From assembly GCF_900302465.1 (NCBI RefSeq), contig NZ_OMOR01000001.1:186001-250000 (forward strand): a DNA stretch of 64,000 bases, given 5' to 3'. The notes beneath the pieces were generated by a model. The model was not told where the DNA came from and searched no databases. It saw only the letters and a list, made by a program, of their open reading frames with translations. Numbering within the stretch: the stretch's first letter is position 1; every line of letters starts with the position of its first letter. This DNA comes from Ascidiaceihabitans donghaensis (lineage in GTDB: Bacteria; Pseudomonadota; Alphaproteobacteria; Rhodobacterales; Rhodobacteraceae). The position numbers and the translations under genes are program-made. Positions 51,786 to 60,567 of the stretch are shown in pieces.

Positions 51786-52040
51786 TCAGCTTGGTGCTGT
51801 CGTTGTCACGACTACTTCTTCACCGTCGTCTGTTACGACTGTTACGAACAGAACGGTACCGACGATTGCAACGGCTGTTACCGTGCCTGTCAGGCCGAAG
51901 GCCGCTGCTGTGATGGCTTGACCGTCAAGGTTCACGTCGCCCTGACCGCCGGAAACGGTGTTGTTTGTTGGCAATTGCTGGGCTGCGACTGGCGCTGCCA
52001 ACAGGGCCAAAACCGCCGTCAATGCATATGCTTTTTTCAT
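51786..52040 (-). CDS. Small exported protein, YjbE-like
   Basis: An 84-residue protein with a clear signal peptide (MKKAYALTAVLALLAAPVAAQ). The mature part, about 63 residues, is rich in Gly, Thr, Val and Ala with a hydrophobic stretch FGLTGTVTAVAIVGTVLFVTVV. It resembles YjbE of the E. coli yjbEFGH exopolysaccharide operon in size, composition and position, but low complexity makes homology uncertain. GAGGAATT precedes the ATG. A separate promoter in the 127-base AT-rich gap upstream is likely. Confidence 0.65.
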   Translation of the reverse strand: MKKAYALTAVLALLAAPVAAQQLPTNNTVSGGQGDVNLDGQAITAAAFGLTGTVTAVAIVGTVLFVTVVTDDGEEVVVTTTAPS

Positions 52041-52167
52041 TTGAATTCCTCAGATCTGATGAGTCGAGATTAATCTTGTTTGTTCGGTAACACAACTACT
52101 TAGGATTTTGCAGGGGAAAATCACACTTTCTATACAAAATTGAGTGCTTTTTTTGCCGCAAAGCGTC

Positions 52168-52857
52168 CTATTTAAGCAACCGAATTTTAAGGTATCCAAG
52201 ATCCGGCCCCGCCCATTGCCGTGATTGCAGGACTTTGCCGGAGTGATTCACCCAGTAGTCGTTGCGCACAGTTCCCAATGTTGACTGGCAGGTTTCGCGC
52301 AGATGTAGGGTCTGAAATCGTAATTCGATGATGTCGATGCTTTCATTTCCAACGACAGCCGTTTCACATTGCAGCAACAGATCGAACGCGCCGTTAACGT
52401 CGTTGCGCACCTGCATACGTCGTTCACCGCCGCCGTTCCCGCGTGCTTTGATCGCGCGAAGGGATGCGGATGCGTCGCTTGAGGCCAAATCACGGCCCAG
52501 TCCGCGCGTCGAGATCAAAACACCTTCACGCAACACCACGTTTTCGCCAGTAATTGTCCGCCACACTGCGATCTTGCCGGGCAGGTGATCTGTCCGAAAC
52601 GCGCCAGGAATAAGATAGGCGGTTTGATTGGTGGATTCGACTGTGACTTCTAGCGAGCCTACGGTTTGCAGGTCCAAAATTGCCCGCGTTATCTGGAATT
52701 TGGTTGCTGGTGCTTTGCGCGACTTGCGGTTTTCTTTTACAACTGTGCGCAGCTCTTTCAGAACGGCGGTTTGGCTGTTTGAACTGTCTTCCCCGCCGGA
52801 ACATGCCGCCAGTAGGCCAAGGCAAAGGCCTGCGCAGATTTTTGTCAGATGCTTCAT
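52168..52857 (-). CDS. YjbF-like lipoprotein
   Basis: A 229-residue lipoprotein with the lipobox LLAAC at residues 14-18, so probably outer-membrane anchored. The mature protein contains ITRAILDLQTVGSLEVTVESTNQTAYLIPG, then REGVLISTRGLGRDLASSD and DYWVNHSGKVLQSRQWAGPDLGYLKI, the pattern of YjbF/GfcB exopolysaccharide-export proteins. The ATG at 52857 overlaps the yjbH stop by four bases. It probably works with YjbH in secretion of a surface glycan; function is inferred from the E. coli yjb and gfc operons. Confidence 0.85.
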   Translation of the reverse strand: MKHLTKICAGLCLGLLAACSGGEDSSNSQTAVLKELRTVVKENRKSRKAPATKFQITRAILDLQTVGSLEVTVESTNQTAYLIPGAFRTDHLPGKIAVWRTITGENVVLREGVLISTRGLGRDLASSDASASLRAIKARGNGGGERRMQVRNDVNGAFDLLLQCETAVVGNESIDIIELRFQTLHLRETCQSTLGTVRNDYWVNHSGKVLQSRQWAGPDLGYLKIRLLK

Positions 52858-55040
52858 TCCCAGACCCTCGCCCAATCGCTGGACAAGGCCTTTTTCTGAG
52901 CGCCCCGTACCTGTTCATACAATCGTCCCGGCACGATCAACCGTGCGCCGCCGTCGCGTTGGATCGGGCGGATGGTGGTTGAAATTGTGCGCTGCGTCGG
53001 TTTGCCAAGGAACCAGTTTACCGGAATGGTCAGATTGATACCCTTGTCGAATGACCCTTCCCCGAAATCGGCTGATGAAACGTCCGTCAATGTAAAGAAC
53101 CCACCCACGGCCCAACCGTTTCGAAATTCGCGTGTAAGCGTTACAGTGCCGCCGATGTCACCCGCAAGATAGCGTCCCACATCCAATTGACCGTGGTAGC
53201 CGTTGCCGAATTCATAGTAGGCCGACACGTGCCCTGTCGCGACAGTATAGTCCAAAAGCCCGAAAGCCCCGTCAAAGTCACGTTGTTTCACATAGTTGGC
53301 TTCAACCCCAAGCGCCAAGCGGCTGGCGGATGGTTTCCAAAGTAATTCCCCAGAAACGCCCGCAAACATCTGCTCTAGATAACCTGCTGTCACCCTTGCA
53401 TAGGTGCTGTTGCCCGGTTTCCACTGTTTGGACAGGTACAGCTGGCTTAGGCGCGTCGTAGAGCCTTGAGAATACAGCAGCCCGTTGGTGCGCACCCGTG
53501 GCAAAACTGAGTTCGAAGTACGTGTGCTGTCGCCGATGTTGCCGATCAAACGATGTTTGATAGAGCCTGCCAATTTCCAGCCTGGCGCAAACTTGTAGCT
53601 GGCTGCGGCGCGAATACCTGCGTCAGCCCGCACGGGTTTGTCGGGGTCAAAATAGCTTGGATCGACATAGGGCCCGATCGAGTAGCTGAATTTCGGTGTT
53701 GCGTCTTCGGGGCGTACTTCACCCACCAATTGCGGCGTTGCGTCTCCGAATCCGGTCACGGCAAACAGGGCGTCGGCGGCATCGGGTTGGAATTCCAATG
53801 CTTCAAGGTCGGACCGGCGAATGGTGACCAAAGACACAGGCAGATCGTTCTGCACAATCACCAATTTGAACGTCTCAACCGAAGGCGGCAAAATCCGTGC
53901 CAAGCTGCGTGCGGCACGGCCAACCGCGATGGAATCGGATTGATAGCGTTGATTGATGAACCGCAGTTCCGCAGAGGATGCGGTAACAGACAACGCATAA
54001 AGCTTTAGCCCTTGGTTTTGCAGTTCAGGCATCAACAGGTCGCGCAATTGCGTGGGCGCGGATGCACTTTGCGCCCAGTCTGTGCGCCATGCTTCAGGGT
54101 TGGCTTTGCGTGTGGGGCGCACGACAACCGCACGTGGCGCCGATACGCGCAACGGGTTCAGGGCGCGGCGCGGGTTCAGCTGGATTTGGGCGTTGATCCC
54201 GAACTCAGACCCGTAAAGATAGTAGGCCCCCAAACGCACGCGTTCTGAATACTGGTATTCCGCACCGAAGTTTATGTTGGATTTACGTTCCAACACGCCT
54301 TGGCGCACTTCGCGGTCATAAGTGTCGGATGAATATTCGAGCTTCAGCCCCAAGCGGTCGTTGACCTGCCATTCGATGCCTGCAAAGGGCGATGCTTTGC
54401 CGCGAAACCACGTGTCGTAGCTGGGGCTACCGCCGTTGGAACCGCTGGTGCCGCCGGTAAAGCGCGGACGCGCTGGATCAAACACACCACCATCTGCCAA
54501 TCGGCCCCAACCCACACCAGCGGTCACTTTGATGGTGCCCGGCAGGCTGAGCGGATTGTTGAAGGTTTTGGTGGCGACCACGTATTCGCCCGAATAGATG
54601 CCGGTGCCTGCAAAGTCCTGCAAGCCCACGGCCAATGCCGGCATGTACCGTTTTTCGCGCACGGCCAGATAACGGATGTCAAAGCTGCGGTCGCGGTAAT
54701 CGACAAAACCGCCGATGTTGAAGTCTTTGGTGCCTGCGTAGCGAAAGCTGGCTGTCAGGCGCGGGGTGGCCTGAAAAGTGATCGTGTTGCGGCTGATGCC
54801 TGCGAAGTAAGACAGCGTCACGGCAAACTGGCCGTCTGGCAACGCCTCGGCCGAAGGCATATCGATCAAGCCAGGCAAGCCGTAGAAGTTCTGCGAGGGT
54901 TGGTTTTTATGCAAAAGCCGCGTCGATTTTTCTTCGGCGCTGGCCAACTGCCCCGTCATGGCAATCGCAGCACACGTCACGGCGATCCGTTTGGCTGTCT
55001 TCAGTGTGAAAGCCTGAAATGTCGTGCGGTGAAGCGGCAT
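52854..55040 (-). CDS. YjbH-like outer-membrane exopolysaccharide protein
   Basis: A 728-residue protein with a signal segment ending near QLASAEE. The start of the mature chain has FYGLPGLIDMPSAEALPDGQFAVTLSYF, the hallmark of the YjbH/GfcD family, and the chain has alternating beta strands ending in an aromatic-rich barrel (VNWFLGKPTQRTISTTIRPI). GfcD-type proteins form paired outer-membrane beta barrels. It is likely a lipid-exposed outer-membrane component of exopolysaccharide secretion. It is not truncated: E. coli YjbH is of similar length. Confidence 0.88.
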   Translation of the reverse strand: MPLHRTTFQAFTLKTAKRIAVTCAAIAMTGQLASAEEKSTRLLHKNQPSQNFYGLPGLIDMPSAEALPDGQFAVTLSYFAGISRNTITFQATPRLTASFRYAGTKDFNIGGFVDYRDRSFDIRYLAVREKRYMPALAVGLQDFAGTGIYSGEYVVATKTFNNPLSLPGTIKVTAGVGWGRLADGGVFDPARPRFTGGTSGSNGGSPSYDTWFRGKASPFAGIEWQVNDRLGLKLEYSSDTYDREVRQGVLERKSNINFGAEYQYSERVRLGAYYLYGSEFGINAQIQLNPRRALNPLRVSAPRAVVVRPTRKANPEAWRTDWAQSASAPTQLRDLLMPELQNQGLKLYALSVTASSAELRFINQRYQSDSIAVGRAARSLARILPPSVETFKLVIVQNDLPVSLVTIRRSDLEALEFQPDAADALFAVTGFGDATPQLVGEVRPEDATPKFSYSIGPYVDPSYFDPDKPVRADAGIRAAASYKFAPGWKLAGSIKHRLIGNIGDSTRTSNSVLPRVRTNGLLYSQGSTTRLSQLYLSKQWKPGNSTYARVTAGYLEQMFAGVSGELLWKPSASRLALGVEANYVKQRDFDGAFGLLDYTVATGHVSAYYEFGNGYHGQLDVGRYLAGDIGGTVTLTREFRNGWAVGGFFTLTDVSSADFGEGSFDKGINLTIPVNWFLGKPTQRTISTTIRPIQRDGGARLIVPGRLYEQVRGAQKKALSSDWARVWE

Positions 55041-55160
55041 AAATGACCTCTGTGGAAAAGCATTATTTGCCCACGCTTACATCACGGTACGGTGGTTCAA
55101 TCAATTGTTTGTGCGCCTCATGCCTGCAACAGGGGGCAGACCGCGGCAATCAAGTGACTA

Positions 55161-57089
55161 TTAAGTAACGGGGGTTATCGTCGTGTATCCCGAAAAAGGG
55201 GGAATTGTGCGGGTGCTGCCGTAGCCCTCGACCCAGCGTCGGGCCACATCACGCGCTGCGTCTTCGTCGCCGTTGACCATGGCTTCGCGTAGTGCGCGTG
55301 TGGCGGTGGCCACTTCGATTTCGGACAATTGTGCTTCGTCTGAATAGAAAATCTTGCAGTGACCAGTGCCCAGAAGATTGCCGGACAGCGTCAGTTCTTC
55401 CATCATTTTCTCACCGGGTCTTAGTCCAGTGAACGCAATTTCAATATCGCCATCGGGATTGGCTTTGTCGCGCACGGTGTAACCGCCGCTTTCAATGATT
55501 TGGCGCGCAAGGCGTTCGATCGGAACCGGTTTGCCCATATCAAGCACAAAGACTTCGCCACCCTGGGCCATCGCACCGGCCCGCAACACCAGCGTTACGG
55601 CCTCTTGTACCGTCATGAAAAAGCGCGCCACATTCGGGTGCGTGACTGTCAGCGGTCCACCACGGCGCAGTTGGTCCTGAAACAGGGGCACCACAGATCC
55701 CGAAGACCCAAGCACGTTCCCAAAACGGACCATGGACAAAACAGTGCCCGCGTTGCCTGCGCTGGGCGGATTGGCCCGTGTTGCGAGGTCCTGAACCACC
55801 AGTTCGGCAAGGCGTTTGGAGGCTCCCATCACATTGGTGGGGCGCACGGCTTTGTCGGATGAAATCAACATAAAGCGTTCTACGCCGGCGGCCACGGCCT
55901 CTTGGGCGATGGTTTGCGTACCAAGCACGTTGTTGGCCAGCCCGGACAGCGGGTTGGCTTCGACCAACGGCACATGTTTGTAGGCGGCGGCGTGCAACAC
56001 GACCTGAATGTCGTGATCTTGTAGCAATTTGCGGACCTGTCGCGCGTCGGTAACGGACCCTAGTACTGGCACGATGGTGATCTGCGCTTTTTCAGCGATC
56101 TGTGCCAATTCCATGTCGATGCGAAACAGCGCCAGTTCGGACAATTCGAAAAGCACCAGTTTGGCGGGGCGACATTCTAAAATTTGACGGCAAAGTTCTG
56201 ATCCAATGGATCCGCCAGCGCCTGTTACCAGCACGTTCCGCTCTGTGTAGTTTGACCGCGAATCGTCGAAGGTTTCCGACATTTCGTCACGGTTCAAAAA
56301 CACGTTCGGCTCAAGCGATGTCAGTTGGTCGATCAGGGTATCTTCGCCAATCAATTGCGCGAACGATGGCAGGGCTTGTACTTCAAGTCCTTGTTCTTGC
56401 AGGCGATGTGCAATTTGCATCTGACGTGGCTGACTGAGTGACGGCATCGCCAGCAGCACCCGGTCGATCCGCATTTTTTCAACGATCTGGTGCAGGCGGA
56501 CTGGCGAATGGACGGGCAGGTGGGACAACGTCATGCCATGCATCGCCGCGTTGTCGTCCAGAAATGCGACGGGCATGATGGATTTGTGATTGCGCAGTGC
56601 TGACACCAGTTGCGTGCCAGTGGCACCCGCCCCGTAAATCAAAACGCGAATGGCGTCTTTGGATCTGCGATACGCCGCTTGCACGACTTTCAGCATCAAG
56701 GCCCGAACCACAACCGAAAGCACCAGAAAGCTAAGAGCAAACACAACATGAGTGCCAAAGGGCAAAGCAGGCCCGAACAGGCTGGACAATCCAAAGGAAG
56801 CGGCCCCCAGAAGGCCTGCAAAAATCGCAGTGGTGCCGATGGATGTCGCATCATAGGCGCTTAGCTGAATGGCGCAGACCCCAAGCCAGATTGACACCAA
56901 AACCGAAATAACAAGCAGTGCCGCCAACACGGGCATGTTTTGCAGCGCAACTTGTTGTGCCATCATCGGGGACACCTGCAAGCTGAACGCAAAAACCATG
57001 GCCACAGGCACCAGGATCAGGTCCACCGCCAGCATAATGTTGCGCTTTTGTGCGCGGCTCAGCGCTTTGATGAAGTTCAATAGATGCAC
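55161..57089 (-). CDS. Nucleotide-diphosphate sugar 4,6-dehydratase (FlaA1/WbpM/CapD family)
   Basis: A 642-residue membrane protein. Four N-terminal helices (about 15-140) lead to a CoA-binding-like Rossmann region (YGAGATGTQLVSALRN), then the catalytic SDR domain with VTGAGGSIGSELCRQI near residue 290 and SSDKAVRPTNVMGASKR, where Met replaces the usual Tyr of YxxxK as in WbpM and PglF. This class dehydrates UDP-GlcNAc-type sugars for bacillosamine, QuiNAc or FucNAc. It is upstream of yjbH on the same strand and supplies modified sugars for the glycan. Confidence 0.92.
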   Translation of the reverse strand: MHLLNFIKALSRAQKRNIMLAVDLILVPVAMVFAFSLQVSPMMAQQVALQNMPVLAALLVISVLVSIWLGVCAIQLSAYDATSIGTTAIFAGLLGAASFGLSSLFGPALPFGTHVVFALSFLVLSVVVRALMLKVVQAAYRRSKDAIRVLIYGAGATGTQLVSALRNHKSIMPVAFLDDNAAMHGMTLSHLPVHSPVRLHQIVEKMRIDRVLLAMPSLSQPRQMQIAHRLQEQGLEVQALPSFAQLIGEDTLIDQLTSLEPNVFLNRDEMSETFDDSRSNYTERNVLVTGAGGSIGSELCRQILECRPAKLVLFELSELALFRIDMELAQIAEKAQITIVPVLGSVTDARQVRKLLQDHDIQVVLHAAAYKHVPLVEANPLSGLANNVLGTQTIAQEAVAAGVERFMLISSDKAVRPTNVMGASKRLAELVVQDLATRANPPSAGNAGTVLSMVRFGNVLGSSGSVVPLFQDQLRRGGPLTVTHPNVARFFMTVQEAVTLVLRAGAMAQGGEVFVLDMGKPVPIERLARQIIESGGYTVRDKANPDGDIEIAFTGLRPGEKMMEELTLSGNLLGTGHCKIFYSDEAQLSEIEVATATRALREAMVNGDEDAARDVARRWVEGYGSTRTIPPFSGYTTITPVT

Positions 57090-57187
57090 AAGCTTACCTA
57101 AAACTGTTCCTGCCGACTTTACCCATAGTTGCTGAAATGGGCCACTGATTTGAGGGGAAAACCCTTAAAAGCAACGCATTAGGCGTT

Positions 57188-57808
57188 CTAACGCTTGTTT
57201 TTCCGCCGAAACAGGTTCCCGATGGTCTGAAAAACCAGATCAAAATCGTAACAGGTTGATTGATTGCGCTGATAAATCAGGTCCAGCCGTGCTTTGCGCG
57301 GCACACAGATTCGGGTGTAGATATCATCGGTTTGCGCTGCCGTTTCGCACCGCGCCAGCAGCATGTCTTCGTGTTTGTGAAAGCGGATGGTGGCAAGCCC
57401 CGTCACACCGGGCCGTGATTTCAACACGTCTTTGTAAGTCTGGGGGAAACGGTCGACATATTCGCGCAAGGGCGGGCGCGGCCCCACAAAGCTAAGGTCG
57501 CCTTTCAGGATATTCCAAAGCTGTGGGAATTCATCCAGACGTTTCGACCGCAGTTTTGCGCCAATGGGGGTTATGCGTGCCGTTTTGTCTCCGCCTGACA
57601 CGCCCGCGTCGGTGTCGACCACCGTCATGGTGCGGAACTTCCAAAGCCCGAACGATTGATCCGGTGTTTTCATCCGCTCCGCCACATAAAACAATGGCCG
57701 TCCCTGTTTGATCAGGATGTAGATACACAATACTGCAATCACAGGCCCAAGGATTATCACCAAAAGGCTGGCGAAAAACAGATCGAATATGCGTTTGCGC
57801 CACGTCAT
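57188..57808 (-). CDS. Undecaprenyl-phosphate sugar phosphotransferase (initiating enzyme)
   Basis: A 206-residue monotopic phosphoglycosyltransferase that puts the first sugar phosphate on the lipid carrier. One N-terminal membrane helix (FFASLLVIILGPVIAVLCIYI), then RPLFYVAERM, LWKFRTM, RLDEFPQLWNILKGDLSFVGPRP and RPGVTGLA, the core blocks of WcaJ/RfbP/PglC-type enzymes. The short form lacks WcaJ's extra helices. The ATG at 57808 overlaps the upstream epimerase stop by four bases. Its sugar is plausibly the product of the adjacent dehydratase; this is inferred. Confidence 0.92.
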   Translation of the reverse strand: MTWRKRIFDLFFASLLVIILGPVIAVLCIYILIKQGRPLFYVAERMKTPDQSFGLWKFRTMTVVDTDAGVSGGDKTARITPIGAKLRSKRLDEFPQLWNILKGDLSFVGPRPPLREYVDRFPQTYKDVLKSRPGVTGLATIRFHKHEDMLLARCETAAQTDDIYTRICVPRKARLDLIYQRNQSTCYDFDLVFQTIGNLFRRKNKR

Positions 57809-58647
57809 TGGATGTCCTGACTGCGCCGCCATTGGGCCACCATTGTTTCGGGTGCGCTGTCTTCCGGCATCAGTTTGACGTGGTTTTGCAGTCTCTTGGT
57901 GCACAGGTTCACACAGCCAATCACCCCTGTTGCGGGTGCGCGGTAGGTATAGGCCAAGCCTGCAGCATCCAGCAAACTGTCCATTCCAATGGGACCCGGG
58001 GTTGCAACATTCAAGCGTTTGGGCAAATCGCTTTGCCCCATCAAACCCATCAAAACACGCGCCAGAGTTTCCAACCCTATGTAGCTGCGTCGCGGTGCGC
58101 GGCCGTCTTCAAGCTGGTCCAATGCCATTTCCGGTGTCCACCCTGCCAGAATGGCATCGGCACCAGCGATATTGCTAATACGCAATGCTGTATTGGGGTG
58201 CAAATGCGCTTGTGCCATGTGTTCCATGTCCAGTTTGGCGCGGCCATAGTCGTTTTGGGGTATGGCGGGGCCGTCTTCGGTCAATAGACCATTGGCCGCG
58301 CCATAAACCGCCGCGGACGAGGCAAGAAAAACGCGTCCTGCGGCAGTGTCCCGCGCAGCGTCCAGAACAGCACGTGCCAGATCGACGTTGAGTGCCATAT
58401 TCGCATTTGGTTTGTAGGTTTCACCGGCCAGACACAGCACGGCATCCGCACCATTGATTAGCTGCCGCATGCCTTTAGGATCGTTCAACACGTCAACGGT
58501 CTCAAAACCGTATTCTACACGTCTGGATTGCCACAAAACGGGCAAATCTTTCCAATAAGGGCGGATGCATTTCCCCAACCGACCCGTTGCCCCGACGACA
58601 ACGATTTTGGATAATGTGCGCAGGTGTGAGGCATCTATTGACGACAT
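57805..58647 (-). CDS. NAD-dependent epimerase/dehydratase family protein
   Basis: An extended SDR of 280 residues: VVVGATGRLGKCIRPY at the N-terminus, FLASSAAVYGAANG, and the catalytic YxxxK as YGRAK. It is shorter than typical epimerases at about 320 residues. Coupled to the sugar phosphotransferase by an ATGA overlap, it could reduce or epimerise the 4-keto sugar made by the neighbouring dehydratase, as in QuiNAc/FucNAc pathways. Divergent from the Wza-like gene across 117 bases. Confidence 0.85.
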   Translation of the reverse strand: MSSIDASHLRTLSKIVVVGATGRLGKCIRPYWKDLPVLWQSRRVEYGFETVDVLNDPKGMRQLINGADAVLCLAGETYKPNANMALNVDLARAVLDAARDTAAGRVFLASSAAVYGAANGLLTEDGPAIPQNDYGRAKLDMEHMAQAHLHPNTALRISNIAGADAILAGWTPEMALDQLEDGRAPRRSYIGLETLARVLMGLMGQSDLPKRLNVATPGPIGMDSLLDAAGLAYTYRAPATGVIGCVNLCTKRLQNHVKLMPEDSAPETMVAQWRRSQDIQ

Positions 58648-58764
58648 GCTTTCAGGCAGTATCCTGCGCGCAACAAATTTCCAATACTTTCGGATGCCCT
58701 TGGGGGGAAATAACCGAAAAAGTCATTGGTGCGTAGGCGCAAATCGAAAAAGGGCAGAGTTGCT

Positions 58765-59874
58765 ATGCTGTTGAATATTAAGCGAACCTTGGGGTTCTGC
58801 TTGGCTTTGGGTCTTGCAGGATGTTCGACTTTGCCGCGTGGCGCTGCCGTCGACAACGAGATTTTGCGCGAAGCAGATGACGAGAATGCAGGCTTTGCGA
58901 TTTACCCCGTGACCAAGGCATTCTTGCCCAGTGTCGCCACGTGGCCCGCCACAAACACCAAATCCTACAACTGGATCAAGCACAGCCACGGCGCTGCGAC
59001 CAACATTATTCGCGCTGGCGATGTGGTCAATCTGCGGGTCTGGGACAGCGATGCAAATTCGCTTTTGACAGGCCCGTCAGAGCCTGCTGCGGACTTGGGC
59101 GATTCAGTCGTCAGCCCCGCAGGGTCTATCTTTGTGCCTTACGTCGGCAAGGTGAACATCGCAGGACGCAGCCCTGATGCAGCACGGTCCGTTATCCAGC
59201 GGTCGCTTGAGTCTATTTCCCCGTCTGCGCAGGTTCAGTTGTCGCTGGCGGCCGGTCGTGGCAATTCGGTTGATCTTGTGGGCGGCGTCAGCACACCGGG
59301 CAATTATCCGATGCCCAACAATGACTTTTCGGTCCTGAGCCTAATCGCTGCTGGCGGCGGTGTGCCCAAAGATATGCGCAACCCGCAGGTGCGTTTGCAG
59401 CGTGGCCATACGGTTTATGGCACGTCCATTGATCATTTGTACGAAAACCCGACGCTGGACACGCGCTTGCGTGGTGGTGACAAAGTTATTGTTGAAGAAG
59501 ACGATCGTTATTTCTTGTCCCTCGGGGCTGCCGGTTCAGAGGCTCAGTTTCGCTTCGATCAAGCGCAAGTGTCTGCCTTGGACGCGGTGTCTATTATTGG
59601 CGGTGTGAACGACACCCGTGCTGATCCCAAAGGCATCCTGATCTTGCGCGAATATTCTGATGCCGCTGTGCGCCCCGGCGTGCGTGGCCCGCGCCAGACG
59701 CGGGTTGTGTTTACGCTTGATCTGACATCGTCGGATGGCTTGTTTTCGGCACGCAATTTCCCGATCCATCACAAGGATCTGGTGTTGGCCACAGAAAGCC
59801 CCGTGACCAACGCCCGCACAATCTTGCAATTGGTTGGTGCATCCTTTGGTGTGGTCAGTGCGGCCACAAACTAG
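58765..59874 (+). CDS. Wza-like polysaccharide export lipoprotein
   Basis: Outer-membrane polysaccharide export protein of 369 residues with signal peptide and lipobox LGLAGC at residues 15-20. The PES domain starts IRAGDVVNLRVWDSD and includes GSIFVPYVGKVNIAGRSPDAARSVI, followed by SLBB-like segments (VDLVGGVSTPGNYP, then SVLSLIAAGGG). The ATG at 58765 suits the lipoprotein signal. No Wzc-type kinase or Wzz is adjacent. It is divergent from the dehydratase/phosphotransferase/yjb operon and is probably its exit channel. Confidence 0.92.
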   Translation: MLLNIKRTLGFCLALGLAGCSTLPRGAAVDNEILREADDENAGFAIYPVTKAFLPSVATWPATNTKSYNWIKHSHGAATNIIRAGDVVNLRVWDSDANSLLTGPSEPAADLGDSVVSPAGSIFVPYVGKVNIAGRSPDAARSVIQRSLESISPSAQVQLSLAAGRGNSVDLVGGVSTPGNYPMPNNDFSVLSLIAAGGGVPKDMRNPQVRLQRGHTVYGTSIDHLYENPTLDTRLRGGDKVIVEEDDRYFLSLGAAGSEAQFRFDQAQVSALDAVSIIGGVNDTRADPKGILILREYSDAAVRPGVRGPRQTRVVFTLDLTSSDGLFSARNFPIHHKDLVLATESPVTNARTILQLVGASFGVVSAATN

Positions 59875-59885
59875 GGATTGATGCC

Positions 59886-60503
59886 CTAAACGCGAAAGAC
59901 ATCGAGGGTGCTGCGCGGCCCGTTGAAGCTGTCCATATCCACGTTACCGGACACGCCGCTACATGACCCTGACTGGGAATGCTGCCAGATCGTGTAAATC
60001 TTCCAGCCCTGTGGCATGTGTGGCTTTGACACGCCGTAATTGGCTACCCAAAGCGGGTAATCTTCGAAACCCGACGGGTTGCCGATCCCTGCAAAGAAGC
60101 TGGCTGTGGTGTATAGGAACGGCTTTTTGCCCACGGCTTTTTCCACAGCACTTAGCCATGCCAAAGCTTCCTCGACAATCACGCTGGCACTGGCGCCGTT
60201 GGTCTCTTCCAGATCCAGCATCGGCAACAGATCACCGGGCTTTGGTTTTGCCACGCTTAGAAAATAGTCAGCTTGGGCTTTTCCATCATCGCCACCGGTA
60301 AAGAAGTGATACCCGCCCGAGATCAGGTCAGCTTCGCGCGCCCTTTCAATATTGTTTGTGTAGTAGCTGGCGGCAGAATAGCCGCTTTGCCCTTGGGTCG
60401 CTTTAATGCTGACAAAGCTTTGCCCGCCTGCTGCAACCTTGTTCCAATCCACGTCGCCTTGAAAATGCGAAACATCAATCCCTTGCGGGTTTCCATCGGC
60501 CAT
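59886..60503 (-). CDS. GH25 family muramidase (lysozyme-like)
   Basis: A 205-residue glycoside hydrolase family 25 domain, complete on its own. GIDVSHFQGDVDW opens the barrel with the acid aspartate, MLDLEETN carries the catalytic Asp-Glu pair, and WKIYTIWQHSQSGSCSGVSGNVDMDSF closes it. A strong AGGAGG precedes the ATG. No signal peptide is visible, so export would need another route. Convergent with the Wza-like gene after 11 bases; it could be a cell-wall remodelling or phage-derived enzyme. Confidence 0.9.
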   Translation of the reverse strand: MADGNPQGIDVSHFQGDVDWNKVAAGGQSFVSIKATQGQSGYSAASYYTNNIERAREADLISGGYHFFTGGDDGKAQADYFLSVAKPKPGDLLPMLDLEETNGASASVIVEEALAWLSAVEKAVGKKPFLYTTASFFAGIGNPSGFEDYPLWVANYGVSKPHMPQGWKIYTIWQHSQSGSCSGVSGNVDMDSFNGPRSTLDVFRV

Positions 60504-60567
60504 AATTGCCTCCTGTTAAATCTATCAATGCAGGGATTAACGCAGAGGTTGTGTATCGAAACAAGCT

